DNA from: Cycas panzhihuaensis
Lineage: Eukaryota > Cycadophyta
Assembly (NCBI GenBank): GCA_023213395.1
Contig: CM041465.1
Coordinates: 226,059,741-226,123,740 of the forward strand
Reading direction: 5' to 3'
DNA length: 64,000 bases
Shown: in pieces, positions 21,002 through 31,617 of the stretch
Layout of the letters: each line of letters starts with the position of its first letter
How positions within the stretch are numbered: the stretch's first letter is position 1
Position numbers and translations under genes: made by a program
Notes under the pieces: generated by a model
The model's input: the letters and a program-made list of their open reading frames with translations, nothing else
Database searches by the model: none
Told to the model about the DNA's origin: nothing

Positions 21002-21600
21002 CTTATTCCTTCCTCCTTTCCTAGGGTTTCACCTTCTTTCTCTGAAGTATCATTTTCTTTTGGATTCTTTTTCTCTTTCAAAGTCTCTTTTTCTTTTATG
21101 CTAAGCATGTTTGCTTCAATTGGGGTAGGTGTTATTACCATTTGGTTTCAATGCCTTTCAATTTCTTGTTCTTGAGGTGTCTAGGCACCACTTGCCTCAA
21201 ACCCTTCAACGGACTACCCCTTAATCCTGTCATTTTTATTGAGGCTTAACCTCGTAGCCCTTCTTAGTTTTGCCTCTTTAGACCATCTTAAAGCCCTTTG
21301 TCTACTGGATTTCAGTATCCCCTTAGGCGAAGGACTTTTTGGTAGCTCACTTGCCTTCGAAGGCCATTTTGATGGCATTTGAAGGCCCCTTGGTTGTTAG
21401 AGGCTTGGTTATGGCCTACCATGACGATGACAACCGGGGTTCCTTGGTCTTTGGACATAATATATATGGAAAAACTCTGGTTTAGTTCCTTCTCAATGGA
21501 TGTAGGTGAGATAATCAATGTTGACTTCTACTTTTGCCCTCTAAAAGTACCCTTGTCAAGAGGGTCATTGTTCAGTAGTCTAGTTAGGGCTTGGTCAACA
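21002..21600 (-). pseudogene. TatX-m gag N-terminus
   Basis: Minus strand. A lysine/glutamate-rich stretch (PTPIEANMLSIKEKETLKEK) joins the 14.9-kb gag part once Gyp2 is removed. Further upstream another open frame, around 21340-21220, reads PSPKGILKSSRQRALRW and then a basic region. PKGILK recurs at the N-terminus of TatX-p near 31912, so it seems to be a family feature. No start codon could be fixed and no 5' LTR or PBS was found beyond it. Confidence 0.55.
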
Positions 21601-22300
21601 TAGCCATGTTATCACTTCTCATACAAACATCATAACATTAAATCATCATTATAACATCATCATCATGCCCTCATATCAATTAACATATCAATATAAATTC
21701 ACAACGCAATAATCATTATGTGCAAGATACATAGTATTTCCACATAATTCATTATTTTATTAAGTAATCTCACTGTAAATGTCTGTTCATCATTGAGAGG
21801 AATCATTTCACCTGCATTCTATACAAAACATGCCATCCAATACAATTACTCGACTCACACCATAATGGTAGTCAATTGAGCAGTAAATACACTATATGTG
21901 CCCTTTTGAGGAATGGTTGTGACTTATAGTCACAATTGTACCTTTTTACATCAAATCATACCTTTTCATTTAATACACATTAATTATGCCTTTTAACTTC
22001 TTTTTACATTTGTATGACCGTACACCATATCACTAAAGGAGATGTCAACATCTCTGGAATGTACCGCTTCAATTTGGGCATGCGTTTTGTATGTTCTTAA
22101 CTATGCATTCCACATACATTCCTGGCTATGTTGCATTTTGTTCCAAAACATAACCTGTTATGCATTCCCTGGGAGCTCTGTTTTGGCCTTTTGCACTGAT
22201 TTCTGGCATGCATTCCATTGTACGTCCTCTTGTTGATGTGTTCTTTCATTCCTCAGGTTAGGATAATCATGCATTTCTACTTTTCCATTGTCCAAAATTG
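21601..22300. other. AT-rich spacer, nothing recognised
   Basis: About 700 bases of low-complexity AT-rich sequence (ATCATCAT runs). It may contain the 5' LTR of TatX-m, but neither a PBS nor a matching repeat is visible. Confidence 0.5.
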
Positions 22301-22319
22301 CCTAGGTACCTAATTTTAT

Positions 22320-22860
22320 CCCAACAGGACCTAAGCCAAATATAAGTTGAGCAAGATTGATATTGAGTTCTGCACAGTTTCCAAGTTGGAGACCAAGTTT
22401 GGCTCCACTCGAATAAACAAAGATTCAGGCACTAGAGTCACCACAAGCTCAAGCTTATTAGGTTTGGATCATACGGGATTTTTGAGGCCATTAGAACCAA
22501 TGCTTTCCTTCTCAACTTGCTAGCACATCTTGGGATACATGATGCTTTTAATGTCAACAATCTTAAGAAGTATGAGCTACCTTTGTTAGAAGATGCAACC
22601 AAGGTGCAACATGCAAAAGACATGATACCTAAGCTTCATCCCCCATTTGCAATAGATACTCTTTTGGACATTAGGATGCACACCACTGACTACAAGTAGA
22701 CCGTGACTTACCTAGTGGCCAAGAAGGGAAGCCTACGTACACAAACCGAATGGATTTCACAAGTGATATTTGATCAAGACTTTCCTCACTTTCGATTGTA
22801 CATGAAATTGGGGACAATTTCCTGCTAAGTAGGGAGGAATGACGAGGAATAGAGTTTTCA
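22320..22860 (+). pseudogene. Chromovirus fragment: integrase C-terminus and chromodomain
   Basis: FQVGDQVWLHSNKQR, KLKLIRFGSYGIFEAI, FLLNLLAHLGIHDAFNVNNLKKYE is the integrase C-terminal domain of a gypsy element of another family than Gyp1 or Gyp2. DTLLDIRMHTTDYK, YLVAKKGSLRTQTEWIS matches the chromodomain that follows in such elements. A purine tract (AAGTAGGGAGGAA, about 22827-22840) comes next. Everything upstream in pol is missing, so the element is 5'-truncated. Confidence 0.7.
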
Positions 22861-23180
22861 TCCATGATTTTTGCAATAAATGTGTAATCAATGTGATATT
22901 AAATGTATTATGTATTCTAGTTTAGTTAGTTAAGGATTAATTAGTTGGTTTGTAGAACTAAGTAAGTAAGTCGGTTAGGTAGGATAATATTGTTAAGCAG
23001 TTACAAGCGCCTCAATATAAAATGAGAGGCACATCATTGCACAAAAATGAAGAGTGTAATATGATTGTAATTCATTCCTTAGATATAATAATAGAGCCTG
23101 CTCTCTTTCATTCCCTCTTCAGACAATCCCAAAAGGTTGGGTAATGTTCTTTGAAGGTTTAAATCACATAATTACACATC
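22841..23180 (+). repeat. Probable 3' LTR of the chromovirus fragment
   Basis: The sequence after the purine tract has a promoter-like CAATATAAAATGAG (near 23012) and ends around AATTACA. No second copy lies in the window, so boundaries are approximate. Confidence 0.4.
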
Positions 23181-25254
23181 AGTTTCCACCGTCCCTCTTT
23201 GCATGTACTGCTTCCATTGTTCTCTCTCTCCGCCATTTCATTTTACCATTCCTATCACTTTGCTTTGGCCATTTTCATTGTTCCCATACCATCCCAATAT
23301 GACTTGCCCATAGCAAGATTCATTATGGACAGAGAAGAAGAAGATGGCTCCCTCAATGACAACTGCTTCAGAGAAAGGCATGCAGGATTTCACTTTGATG
23401 TGTAGAGACTAGACTAGAAACTTGTTAAGAGCTTAGACACATTGGATAGGTTAGTAGGAGATAGAATATTGAATAAATAATGAGAATCTGAAAGGGGAAA
23501 AGGTGACATACCAGGTACTAACAAAGACAAGGAAGAAAGGAAAATATAGTCCCCTACTTTAGTGGAGAGGGCATTCTTGATCCCAAGGTTTGGGTCAAAG
23601 CAATGGATGATTATGTATATTCCCCTCTTTGTTTTTGGACCAAAAGGGTTAGAAGTAATAGCTCAATGTCTACAAGGAGATGCAAAACATTGGTATGAAA
23701 AGTGGAATAGCAACAGTGGTTCTGCATGAAGATATTGTGGTTACCTAAGTCACTATTTCATTATGAAATATGATGAGATATGGTGGGAAGAAATCCATAA
23801 GAAGGCTAAATTAAGGAAAGGTTCCAAAGTAGTCATCGAAGAACATCTAGAACAAGAAAATCAAGGGACAATGCAGAGAACTGAAGAAAATGGATAGATG
23901 GAAAGTGTTGAATCCATGCTCCAACATAGGGGACAACATGAAAAGCAACTAGTTGTGATGTGATTGAAATTCATAACAGGAATTAGAAGAATATTTTGAT
24001 GTTGAGGAGGTAGTTATTTAGGTGAGGTTGGGTTTTTGCCATTCTACAATCAGATCTATTTAGTCAGAGGAATTCTTTAACAAGAAAAATGAAATTCAAG
24101 CAAAAGAAGATAAGGTAGAGAGCAATGGACTAATATCTCAGGTGAAGACGGGAATAGGAATGATGGAGGATCGATTAGCACATTGGACTTAGAACTTGAA
24201 GGACTTGATAGTGTCGAGGAGCAGGATATAGAAGAGCACCCTAATGAGGAATCGATTACCATATAGGATTTGATGCTAGAGGGGCTTGACAGTGTCCAAT
24301 GGTAAGACACCAAGGAAAAGGATAACAAAATCCCCACAATGAAGGTTACATCATTACCAACAATAATGGGGAGGCAAATAACGAAGGGTAAGTACATTGG
24401 TTGGTAAGATGTTCTATTCAAAGAAAATTGCAAGGGACAATAGCATCATCACAAGAAGGGGCAAAAATAGTTTTATCATTTAAACTATTAGAAGCCTTGA
24501 AGATAAAATGATGCATCAAACAGGAAGTAATAATAGTTCATGTTGAACTAGGCATGACTCATAATTTGTTAGATATAGTGTTAGTAAGGAGGGTAGGCAT
24601 ATTCACTAGGTCCAAGGCAGAAATATCAATATCGCAAGTCAATGGGAGAGTTATCCAAATGAAATGCTTGTTACAAGGTCAAGCTAAGCATGGACAAAGC
24701 TGTTCTCCAAGATGATTTCTACGCTGTACCTATTGAAGGCATTTAGATGGTATGAGGATTGCAATGGCTACAAATTGAGGCTCATTCTCTATGAATCCAC
24801 AAGAGGAAGTTTATTAGATTCACATACAAAGGAAAGTAGGTTACGTTACAAGGAATTGGCAACTACAAGATCTAAAGGATACACTCTTGCAAAGAGAAGG
24901 ATGGGAAGTTAGCTTTAGCCAAGAAAAGCAGCAGCACCAGCTCACAGAGACCATGCAACATCCGATTCAAGACAGACATTTCCTATTGCTCTACCAGTCA
25001 AATCAAGGGGCAAAGACTCATCAAGGAGAACGGGGGATTTGGACCTATAACAAACAATCTTTAAAGGAAGAAGCTGATCTATGGAGATACCTCAGGACCA
25101 AGTTTGTACAAGCTTCAAGGAAAAGGCAATTTAAATGGAAAAACATGAATGAGGAAAAAGCAAGTTGGGATGGTGAATTATGGCAGCAGTAACATTTGTC
25201 TATATCCATGCTTTGAGGGCAAAGAATATTAAAGGTGGGGGGGTGGGGGGAAGT
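23181..25254 (+). pseudogene. Gyp3 remnant: gypsy gag-protease joined to a chromodomain-like tail
   Basis: Heavily decayed. A gag core reads LEVIAQCLQGDAKHWYEKWNSN (about 23649-23725), close to the TRG1 gag block. A protease-like segment (IVHVELGMTHNLLDIVL, about 24532-24585) follows. The last part contains RQFKWKNMNEEKASWDGE (about 25125-25175), which aligns with the chromodomain end of Gyp2 (KWKHLPWEESTYE). No RT, RNase H or integrase core is seen between, so pol was probably deleted. ATGCTTTG-AGGG-CAAAGAAT at 25208-25227 is the pre-PPT hairpin with one mismatch; a G-rich tract at 25233-25250 precedes the LTR. Confidence 0.6.
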
Positions 25255-25990
25255 TGTAGTCTTTGTGCTCCTGATGGGGGCTGACCTCAAAGGAAATTAA
25301 TGTTCTAATTTGCTGGAAGCCGGCTTCAAAAGGAATCAATATCCGAATATGATGGAGGCCGACTTCACTTTGGAATAATAAGAAAATTGTCTTAAGGCTG
25401 ACTTTACTTTAGAATAATTATTAATATGGTTTAGTACGAGTAGTGAATTATTTGGTCAAGGAATCAATATTCTAATACAATGGAGGCTGACTCCACTTTG
25501 CAATAATAAGCAAATTGTTTCGAGGCTGACTTTACTCTAGAATAATTATTACTGTGGTTTAGCATATATTCGTTGTTTGGAAAACAAGTCTTGGAGATTT
25601 TCTGTGCGGCTTTTCTTGGAAGAGGGCATGATAGAGGGTTCCCTTCCCCCAAAAAGGGCAGCATCCATTGTAGATCAAACTTGTATATCTTGTGGGTACG
25701 CTCTGTAATAGAAATAAGTTACACTATTTAATATTATTTCATTTACACTGTGAATTATCATAGGTATTATTATTTTAGTCCTTTGTGCATTGCTATATTC
25801 ATTATTATCTGAGTCTTTTATTCTTTGCAGTCCAATTATGAGTTGTTCCTCGGTATTCTATTGCTTGCAGTTTTTTGTTAATCCACAGTATCGGAATAGA
25901 ATCCTTGTTGTTTTGTTTGTGAAATCTATGTCCAATCACAAAGAGTTGCCGCACAAATTGTTTGTGTTCAAAATTTCTTTAAGGGGTACA
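25255..25990 (+). repeat. Gyp3 3' LTR (end uncertain) with GCYGAC motif array
   Basis: Begins TGTAGTCTTTG directly after the purine tract. Five GCCGAC/GCTGAC words lie at 25280, 25358, 25397, 25486 and 25525. The right end is not defined by a second copy; a CA end near 25990 is a guess. Confidence 0.55.
25332..25571 (+). repeat. Tandem duplication, 128-bp period, inside the Gyp3 LTR
   Basis: GGAATCAATAT...TGGTTTAG at 25332-25444 is repeated at 25460-25571 with about 80-85% identity by eye. Each unit carries two GCYGACTT words, so the duplication doubled the motif array. Confidence 0.8.
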
Positions 25991-26516
25991 GACACGGCAA
26001 GAAGGTGAAAAAACATTCAAAGAGGATTATACAGCTCAAAGGCCCCAAAAACTCTACCATAGCTCTGAAAATTGATGGAAAGTGTTTCCTATCAACATAT
26101 GCCAGTTAGAAGCTCTCAAAAGCTCCAAAAAATCTGTTAGAATTTATAGGAACCTGCAGCTCAGAGAATTTCTGAAGTACAAAACTACTGAACAGGTTCA
26201 GAAATCCTAAATGTGCATCAGAGTTCAGAGGAACTTGCAGTTTAGAGAATTTAAAAAATTACAAAGCTACTAAACAGGTTCAGAAATCCTTTACAGATGA
26301 TAGTATTTTGTTTACAATCTAGGGGTGTACATGTATCCCAAATGTTTCACAATTTACGACAAATTTTCCTAATGGAATAATAACCATGTAAATGACATAG
26401 TTAAGACAATAGACGTTATATAGGTATACGTCTATAGGATTTTCATAGATTCAATCTTTAATTGTGAGATTTGGCTTGCAGTCGATAAAGATTATCTTCT
26501 TTGGTTCAACGTGCAG
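25991..26516. other. Unassigned; probably intron upstream of the bZIP exon
   Basis: AT-rich, with a short internal repeat (AGGAACTTGCAGTTTAGAG-like words near 26150 and 26230) and no coding pattern. It ends in a splice-acceptor-like TTCAACGTGCAG. Confidence 0.4.
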
Positions 26517-26730
26517 GTTCCAGAGCTATCCACAACGGGACTTTGGGGAGCACTGGTTCAGGGCCAATTGGGATTCCAGCTTTGCCTCCTCAGCCCAAAA
26601 CTGGAGGTGCTCAAGCAAGGACAACAACGAGTGGCTCCTCAAGAGAGCAGTCAGATGACGATGATATGGAAGCAGAAGTGGGTCCAAGTGATCAGATCAT
26701 GGATCCCAGTGATTTGAAACGTATGAGAAG
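26517..26730 (+). pseudogene. Exon of a group-C (Opaque2-like) bZIP transcription factor gene or gene fragment
   Basis: The frame reads GSRAIHNGTLGSTGSGP, then TSGSSREQSDDDDMEAE and DPSDLKRMRR. The SGSSRE-x-S-DDD acidic block, followed by a K-R-x-R-R run, is what precedes the basic DNA-binding region in plant group-C bZIP proteins. In those proteins the next residues are MLSNRESARR, after an intron. Here AG|GTCAGT at 26730/26731 fits that donor site in phase 2. GTGCAG at 26511-26516 is a fitting acceptor; TTGCAG at 26476-26481 is an alternative. The exon is open and looks undamaged. I cannot find the basic-region exon within the following 3 kb, so this may be a gene with long introns or a stranded fragment. 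Confidence 0.72.
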
Positions 26731-27654
26731 GTCAGTCTCAAAACGGTTAGCATGCTTATTTATTAACAAGAAGAATTCTGTCAAACAATAATTGATGAAA
26801 ATTGAGGTGTGATATGCTTACCTATAGTCTAACATGCCTATGTCATATGCTATCAAATATCTGAACATGTGTTTCTTTCCAAGCACATGACGTTTTTCAA
26901 ACTTACAGAAATTGGATCCACAATCTAAAGGTTTTGTCTACAAAAAATTAATATTTTGCATCCATAAAGTGAAGGAATGATTTGGATCATGATAATTCCT
27001 TCTATGTTAGGCGCTTGGGCTCTTATGTATATTTATCACTGAGATATTATTCCGGACATTCTTATTCTTTGTCTACCAGATGGGGATACAATTTACAGCA
27101 TGTTTGGAGTTGTCAATTCTTTTGAACTCCCCATAAGACAAAGTTCTGGTTTATGGGGCAAAAATGTACAGTTTACAGCAGACTGGAATATTGTACTGGG
27201 CGTGGCCGTGTAATTAATGTACACCTGAAAACTGACATCATGTCATTGCTACAAAAATGAAAAATTTGTACTGGTGAGATATGTAATAACCCATGGAATC
27301 TCTTCTTGTTGAGGCACCTATGTTCATGTAAATACCAGACAGAAATCTGTAAATTGTCATATGTTCTCTCCGCAGTTTCTGAAAAACTGATGATAGATGC
27401 TGACATGTTACATCTGCACTTCTACTTCTTCCACCTCCATGTTACAGAGCTGACATGTTTGTTTTGTAGGATGCCTTGGAGGCCTGTGTCAGCATTTCCA
27501 GTTTCAGACCTGTTTCATTCGTGGACCTGTTTCCAGTTTCAAAGCTATGTTTTTATTGTATATAATAAATGTGGAAATAGAATGTTGTTTTCATAAACAT
27601 ACAATTTCATTCAAATCACATTATTCAACTACAGTTCATAAAGCAGCATAAAAA
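26731..27654. other. Putative intron of the bZIP gene
   Basis: Begins with donor GTCAGT and has no coding pattern. An acceptor-like TTTTGTAG precedes GATGCC at 27470. Its phase would fit (RR-M), but the residues after it (PWRPVSAFP) are not a bZIP basic region, so I do not call an exon. Confidence 0.4.
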
Positions 27655-28060
27655 GTGATCGTTGACCTCTGCAAGTCTCCAGGAGCTGATACATGGAGTC
27701 TGTGGCATGCGGAGGGGTCACATTTCTCAATAAGAAACATATTTAGGGAGGTGTGGGTGACTCTGCAGGTTTCCAGGAGCTAATATGTGAAGAGTAGTGT
27801 GCATGAGGGGTCAGTTCTTCTACATGAGGAACCTATGTTTATAGGTGCAGACAATGTCGGGTGATCATTGATCTCCACTAGTCTCCAGGAGACAACATGT
27901 AGGGAGTGGGGCGTGCAAAGGATCCTGTCCCTGATGAGAAAGAAGATAATTGTAGAGGTGTAGGTGATATCAGTCATTGTTGACTTCCTCAAGTTTCTAG
28001 GAACTGAGACGTGGAGAGTGGGACATGCGTAGGCTTATGTCATGTGTGGCATTGTTTATG
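27655..28060 (+). repeat. Degenerate tandem repeat, about four units of 94-112 bp
   Basis: The word TCTCCAGGAGC or a close variant recurs at about 27676, 27770, 27882 and 27993. Each is followed by a G-rich AGTGGGGCATGC-like stretch and then by ATGAGAAAC-like words. Identity between units is low, so the array is old. Confidence 0.65.
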
Positions 28061-29700
28061 ACAACTTGACAGGAAGTCTATTGATGGCATGGTTTCCTCT
28101 GCCTATGATGCTGGGTGGGTCATTGTCAATGAAAGACAGTATAAGGAAAAACAAGAGTTAGGAGATTCAGAACTGAATCGAGCCTCTTATACTCCATTGC
28201 CTTATTGTTTGGTATTATACCTTTGGCTCTTATGTGAGTGGGATAATAGACTTTTAAGTCCTTATTTAAAAGTGCTAATCTATCACTGCACTCTAAGGTT
28301 ATTGACAAGGGGAGTTTCTGCTAAGGTGCGATGCTGAGGGGAGCTGAGGAAAGGGTGAGAGCTCCTGGACCTTAGCTACTGGACTGAGCAAAAATAAGAT
28401 GCAAAATGGAAAAGGGGATTTGGTCTCTTGTTGGTTAACCCAATGGCCTGGGATGGTAGTCAAAGAAGTTTAAAAAAAACTTTAATGGGAGACCCAAAAT
28501 TTAAAGGGGACAAACTGTCAAAAATCATCCAAGAGGTTAGGGAACTAAAGTAAAATTTTAAGGAACATAGAATAGTGGAATTGGAAGTTGAAATGGAGTC
28601 CATTATCTGTAAACAAAAGCATATGGTGAATCATGGGTACAAAAATACAAGCTAATGGTGAATGGCAAAAAACTTTAGCAATAGGACCTGATAGGAATGT
28701 TAACTGGATTCAAAGCTGCATCTGTAAGACATTGAAGGCTGGGCAAAAATGGCCTGGGGCAAGGAGGCAAATGGGGAAATCACTATCATTGTTCTAGGAA
28801 TTGGGGCTTTGCTTTTTGTTCTACTAAGGAAGAGAGAATGCTTGACTATATTACAGTCAAGCCCCTCCACTACGTGACTACGATGTTACACTGCTTTCTT
28901 GACCCAATAAAAAAAATGCTACAATACTTGTGCAAGTTATGATTCTTGGATTATCTTCAGATTTTTAGAGAGGAAATCTTAACAGAAATGGAAAAGTTAT
29001 TGGGAAACATATTTCATATCCCCAAAACAACCAACAATAGGAAATTAGATGCATGTTCTAGAATGTGTGGAGATAGACCTATCAAACTGTCTAATGCAAG
29101 AAATTTTCTTAGAAGTGTCACGTGTTGAATGAATGCAAGAGGTGGACTATCAAAATATTCCTTTCAGATGCTAGAATTATTATGACCATTGACATTGTGC
29201 AAAAGATGGTCCAAATAAAGAAGAGTAGAGGGTAAAGTGAACCACAAAAGGAAAATGGAGGAAAGAACAAGAATGCAAATAAATTATTAATAAAAGATAG
29301 AAGAAAATGGAGCAATAGACAAGTCAAGAAATCTGAACGAGTTGGAAATCCTAGAATCGACCACAGAGAAGAGAGGAATGGATGTTGGAGGGGAAACTAT
29401 AGACCACCCCTCAAGAGGAAGAAGAAGCTGAAATAGAAGCACATGTCTTAGAATTGGAGGAAATAACCCGCAAATAGAGAAAGCCAAAATAGAAGCAAAT
29501 AATCCAAAGATGGGGAGGAAAGCTTAATAACAATAGAAGAAGAGGAAGGAAATCCAAGGAGGAACACATGAATAGAGATGATGGTCACAACACCAAACAA
29601 GCCAAGCATGAAAGACAATGGAGATGAAACTCTCTTGTGAAAACATTAAAAGGTTTAGAAGCCCCAATCTAGAAGTCAAGCCTAAGCAAGTTTATGTTCA
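28061..29700. other. Unassigned region, purine-rich in its right half
   Basis: No open frame with recognisable motifs. From about 29130 to 29690 the plus strand is strikingly A/G-rich (GAAGAAGAGG-type runs), as in degraded gag linkers, but no domain could be assigned. Confidence 0.4.
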
Positions 29701-29769
29701 AAGGATACTTATCCCCTAATTGAACAGACTTATTAGGGGAGTAGGGTTTAAGTGACTAAACCAATCTTC

Positions 29770-30802
29770 TTGCCCCGTCATGTGTCTTGACGCTCTGGAG
29801 TCGATATACGACACTTCTTCATCTTCAAGGCTAGCGGTGAGTGCGATGATAAAGGCAGTCTCTTCCTCATCTTCATCAGGTTCTTGTTGCTCTTTACTAT
29901 AATTTCCTACTAGTTGTTTCCCTCTCTGAATTTCAGCTTTTCTCTGTAGGCATTGGTAGGGACAATGCCCAAGTTGTCCATAATGATAGCAAACATCAAA
30001 AACTCTGCAATTGCTTGAGAAGTGACCTGGTTTGCTGCAGTTGAAGCAGACTCTTGCTTCTCTTCAAGGGATTGAGTGTCCACGTCCTCTATTCTCTTGC
30101 AATCTTCTGCGGGATGAACTTTTGGTATTTGGTGTTTGTCCTCGTCTACAAGATTGCCCCCTTCATGTGGGTCCAATGTTAAGTTTAGTCACAAAGGCAT
30201 CTTCTATTTCAGTTGCATCTTCATATCGCTTATTCCTTTGTTCTTGTCTTAACAATAGCCCGGTTAAAGTATCAAGAGACATTGTGTCAATTTGATTGCT
30301 ATTAGTTATCGTATTAATTGTGACATCGAAAGACTTAGGAAGCTTGCTTGCTATCATCTCAACAATTTCTTGTTCCGTTATGTTAGCTCTAGCACTTAGC
30401 AGATCATTTCTCACTAAAATGACTGTGAATGAAGTCAGAAATTGTCTCTGTTTTCTTCATATATAATTTAAACAACTCTTCTTTAAAGGCTATGATCCTA
30501 GCTCGATGCTTTTGACTATACATGTTCTCAAAAAATTTCCAAATTGTTGAAGAAGTCAACTTTTCAACATATATGAGGAGAGGGTCAGAAACTGACAGTT
30601 TTAGAGTCATTACTCTTGCGTTGTCTTTTTCTTCCCAACTAGTTCGATCGGGGCCAGCAACTGCAGGCTCTACTTCAGCTCCTCTGGCTATGTTCCATGC
30701 ATTTTTGGCCCTTAATAGGGTCTCTATCTTGATTTTCCATACATGATAGTTTGAGTCTGTCAATTTGTCTTGCTCGGACAAAGCCAAGATTGATGCAGCC
30801 AT
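29770..30802 (-). pseudogene. Cop1b gag and protease start
   Basis: Gag starts at 30802 (MAASILALSEQDKLTDSNYH) with a UBN2-type core (WKIKIETLLRAKNAWNIARG, PLLIYVEKLTSSTIWKFFEN). A frameshift near 30410 leads to SKLPKSFDVTINTITNSNQI. Two zinc knuckles lie at about 29935-30060: CFNCSKPGHFSSNC and CYHYGQLGHCPYQC, the second with one cysteine changed to tyrosine. EDEEEETA-like acidic residues precede YIDSRASRHMTG (about 29790), a protease loop whose glycine became arginine. Confidence 0.83.
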
Positions 30803-31408
30803 TTTTAATCAATTAAACGGGGAGATGCAAGCTTAGACTATACGGCCATACAGATTTCCTTACAATTTGCAAGTGTACGAACTTGACTGAAAGCTACCTC
30901 AAAATGAAGGTTTTTCGAGAAGAATTTGAATATGTAAGAATCTTTGAAAGATTCTACTCAGACTGTTCAGAATTTAGCCCGAAAGTGGAAAATGGGTGAC
31001 TAGGCTTTTTGGAATTTTTGCTCATAAATCAGAAAAACTTCACTCACAATCTTCGAAATTGGTCTTAAAAGAAGCATACTACTAAAACAAAGATTTTGCA
31101 GTAGATTTTATCTAGAGAAACGAGAAATTTCAATCAGAATTTTTGATTGAATCTCCAAACCCACGCACCTGGTAAATTGGCAAAAATGCCCTGAAAACGA
31201 CCTCGAATCAATTCGACCCAGTTGAGAAAAATGATGTCCGTATTGAGATCTATTTGTTGGTAAAATTTTGTCGAATTCTGAGTACTTTCAGTTTTCTTTG
31301 TCTGTATAGGCTCGTACTAGTCCGTGCACTTTTGTACACCGATGAAAATTCTTGAGAAATGAAAATTCTTGAGAAATCCTGACAGTTCCTCTTCTAGGCA
31401 GGCAGATT

Positions 31409-31425
31409 GCTCTACCGTGATACCA
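31409..31425 (-). other. Cop1b primer-binding site, altered
   Basis: On the minus strand TGGTATCACGGTAGAGC follows the LTR. It equals TGGTATCAGAGC with a five-base insertion after TGGTATCA. Confidence 0.65.
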
Positions 31426-31617
31426 TGATAGAATTCATACACTGATAGAAGAATGACTGATGATTTATTATGAGAAATGTTCTTCTTAAATACACATTGA
31501 TAGATTGTAACCGCTATGTGTCTTATTGACATGTGGTAGACAGTTGTCTGGTTTACATAAAGAGGGGTCATTAAGTTACCCTTAGTTAATCCTAAGATGA
31601 AACATTATATCCTAACA
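31426..31617 (-). repeat. Cop1b 5' LTR
   Basis: Minus strand TGTTAGGATATAATG...GAATTCTATCA. Its first 40 bases resemble the Cop1 LTR (TGTTAGAAAATAATGTTTT). No partner in the window. Confidence 0.8.

Larger units (their letters stand above)
29740..31617 (-). mobile_element. Cop1b: truncated copia element (5' LTR, gag, protease only)
   Basis: A relative of Cop1 on the minus strand. The 5' LTR is at 31426-31617; leader, gag and the protease motif follow, then the homology ends near 29740. Integrase, RT, RNase H and the 3' LTR are absent, so it is a 3' truncation. Because the other end is lost, no target duplication can be checked. Confidence 0.85.

Noticed and set aside
27470-27596. Possible second bZIP exon after TTTTGTAG, with GATG in the correct phase
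   Set aside because: The residues that follow (PWRPVSAFP...) are not a bZIP basic region and no leucine zipper follows. The acceptor match is probably chance.
29690-29750. Short inverted repeat CCCCTAAT...ATTAGGGG as a terminator or TIR
   Set aside because: Only 8-bp arms, no target duplication, and no second copy; taken as chance at the Cop1b truncation point.
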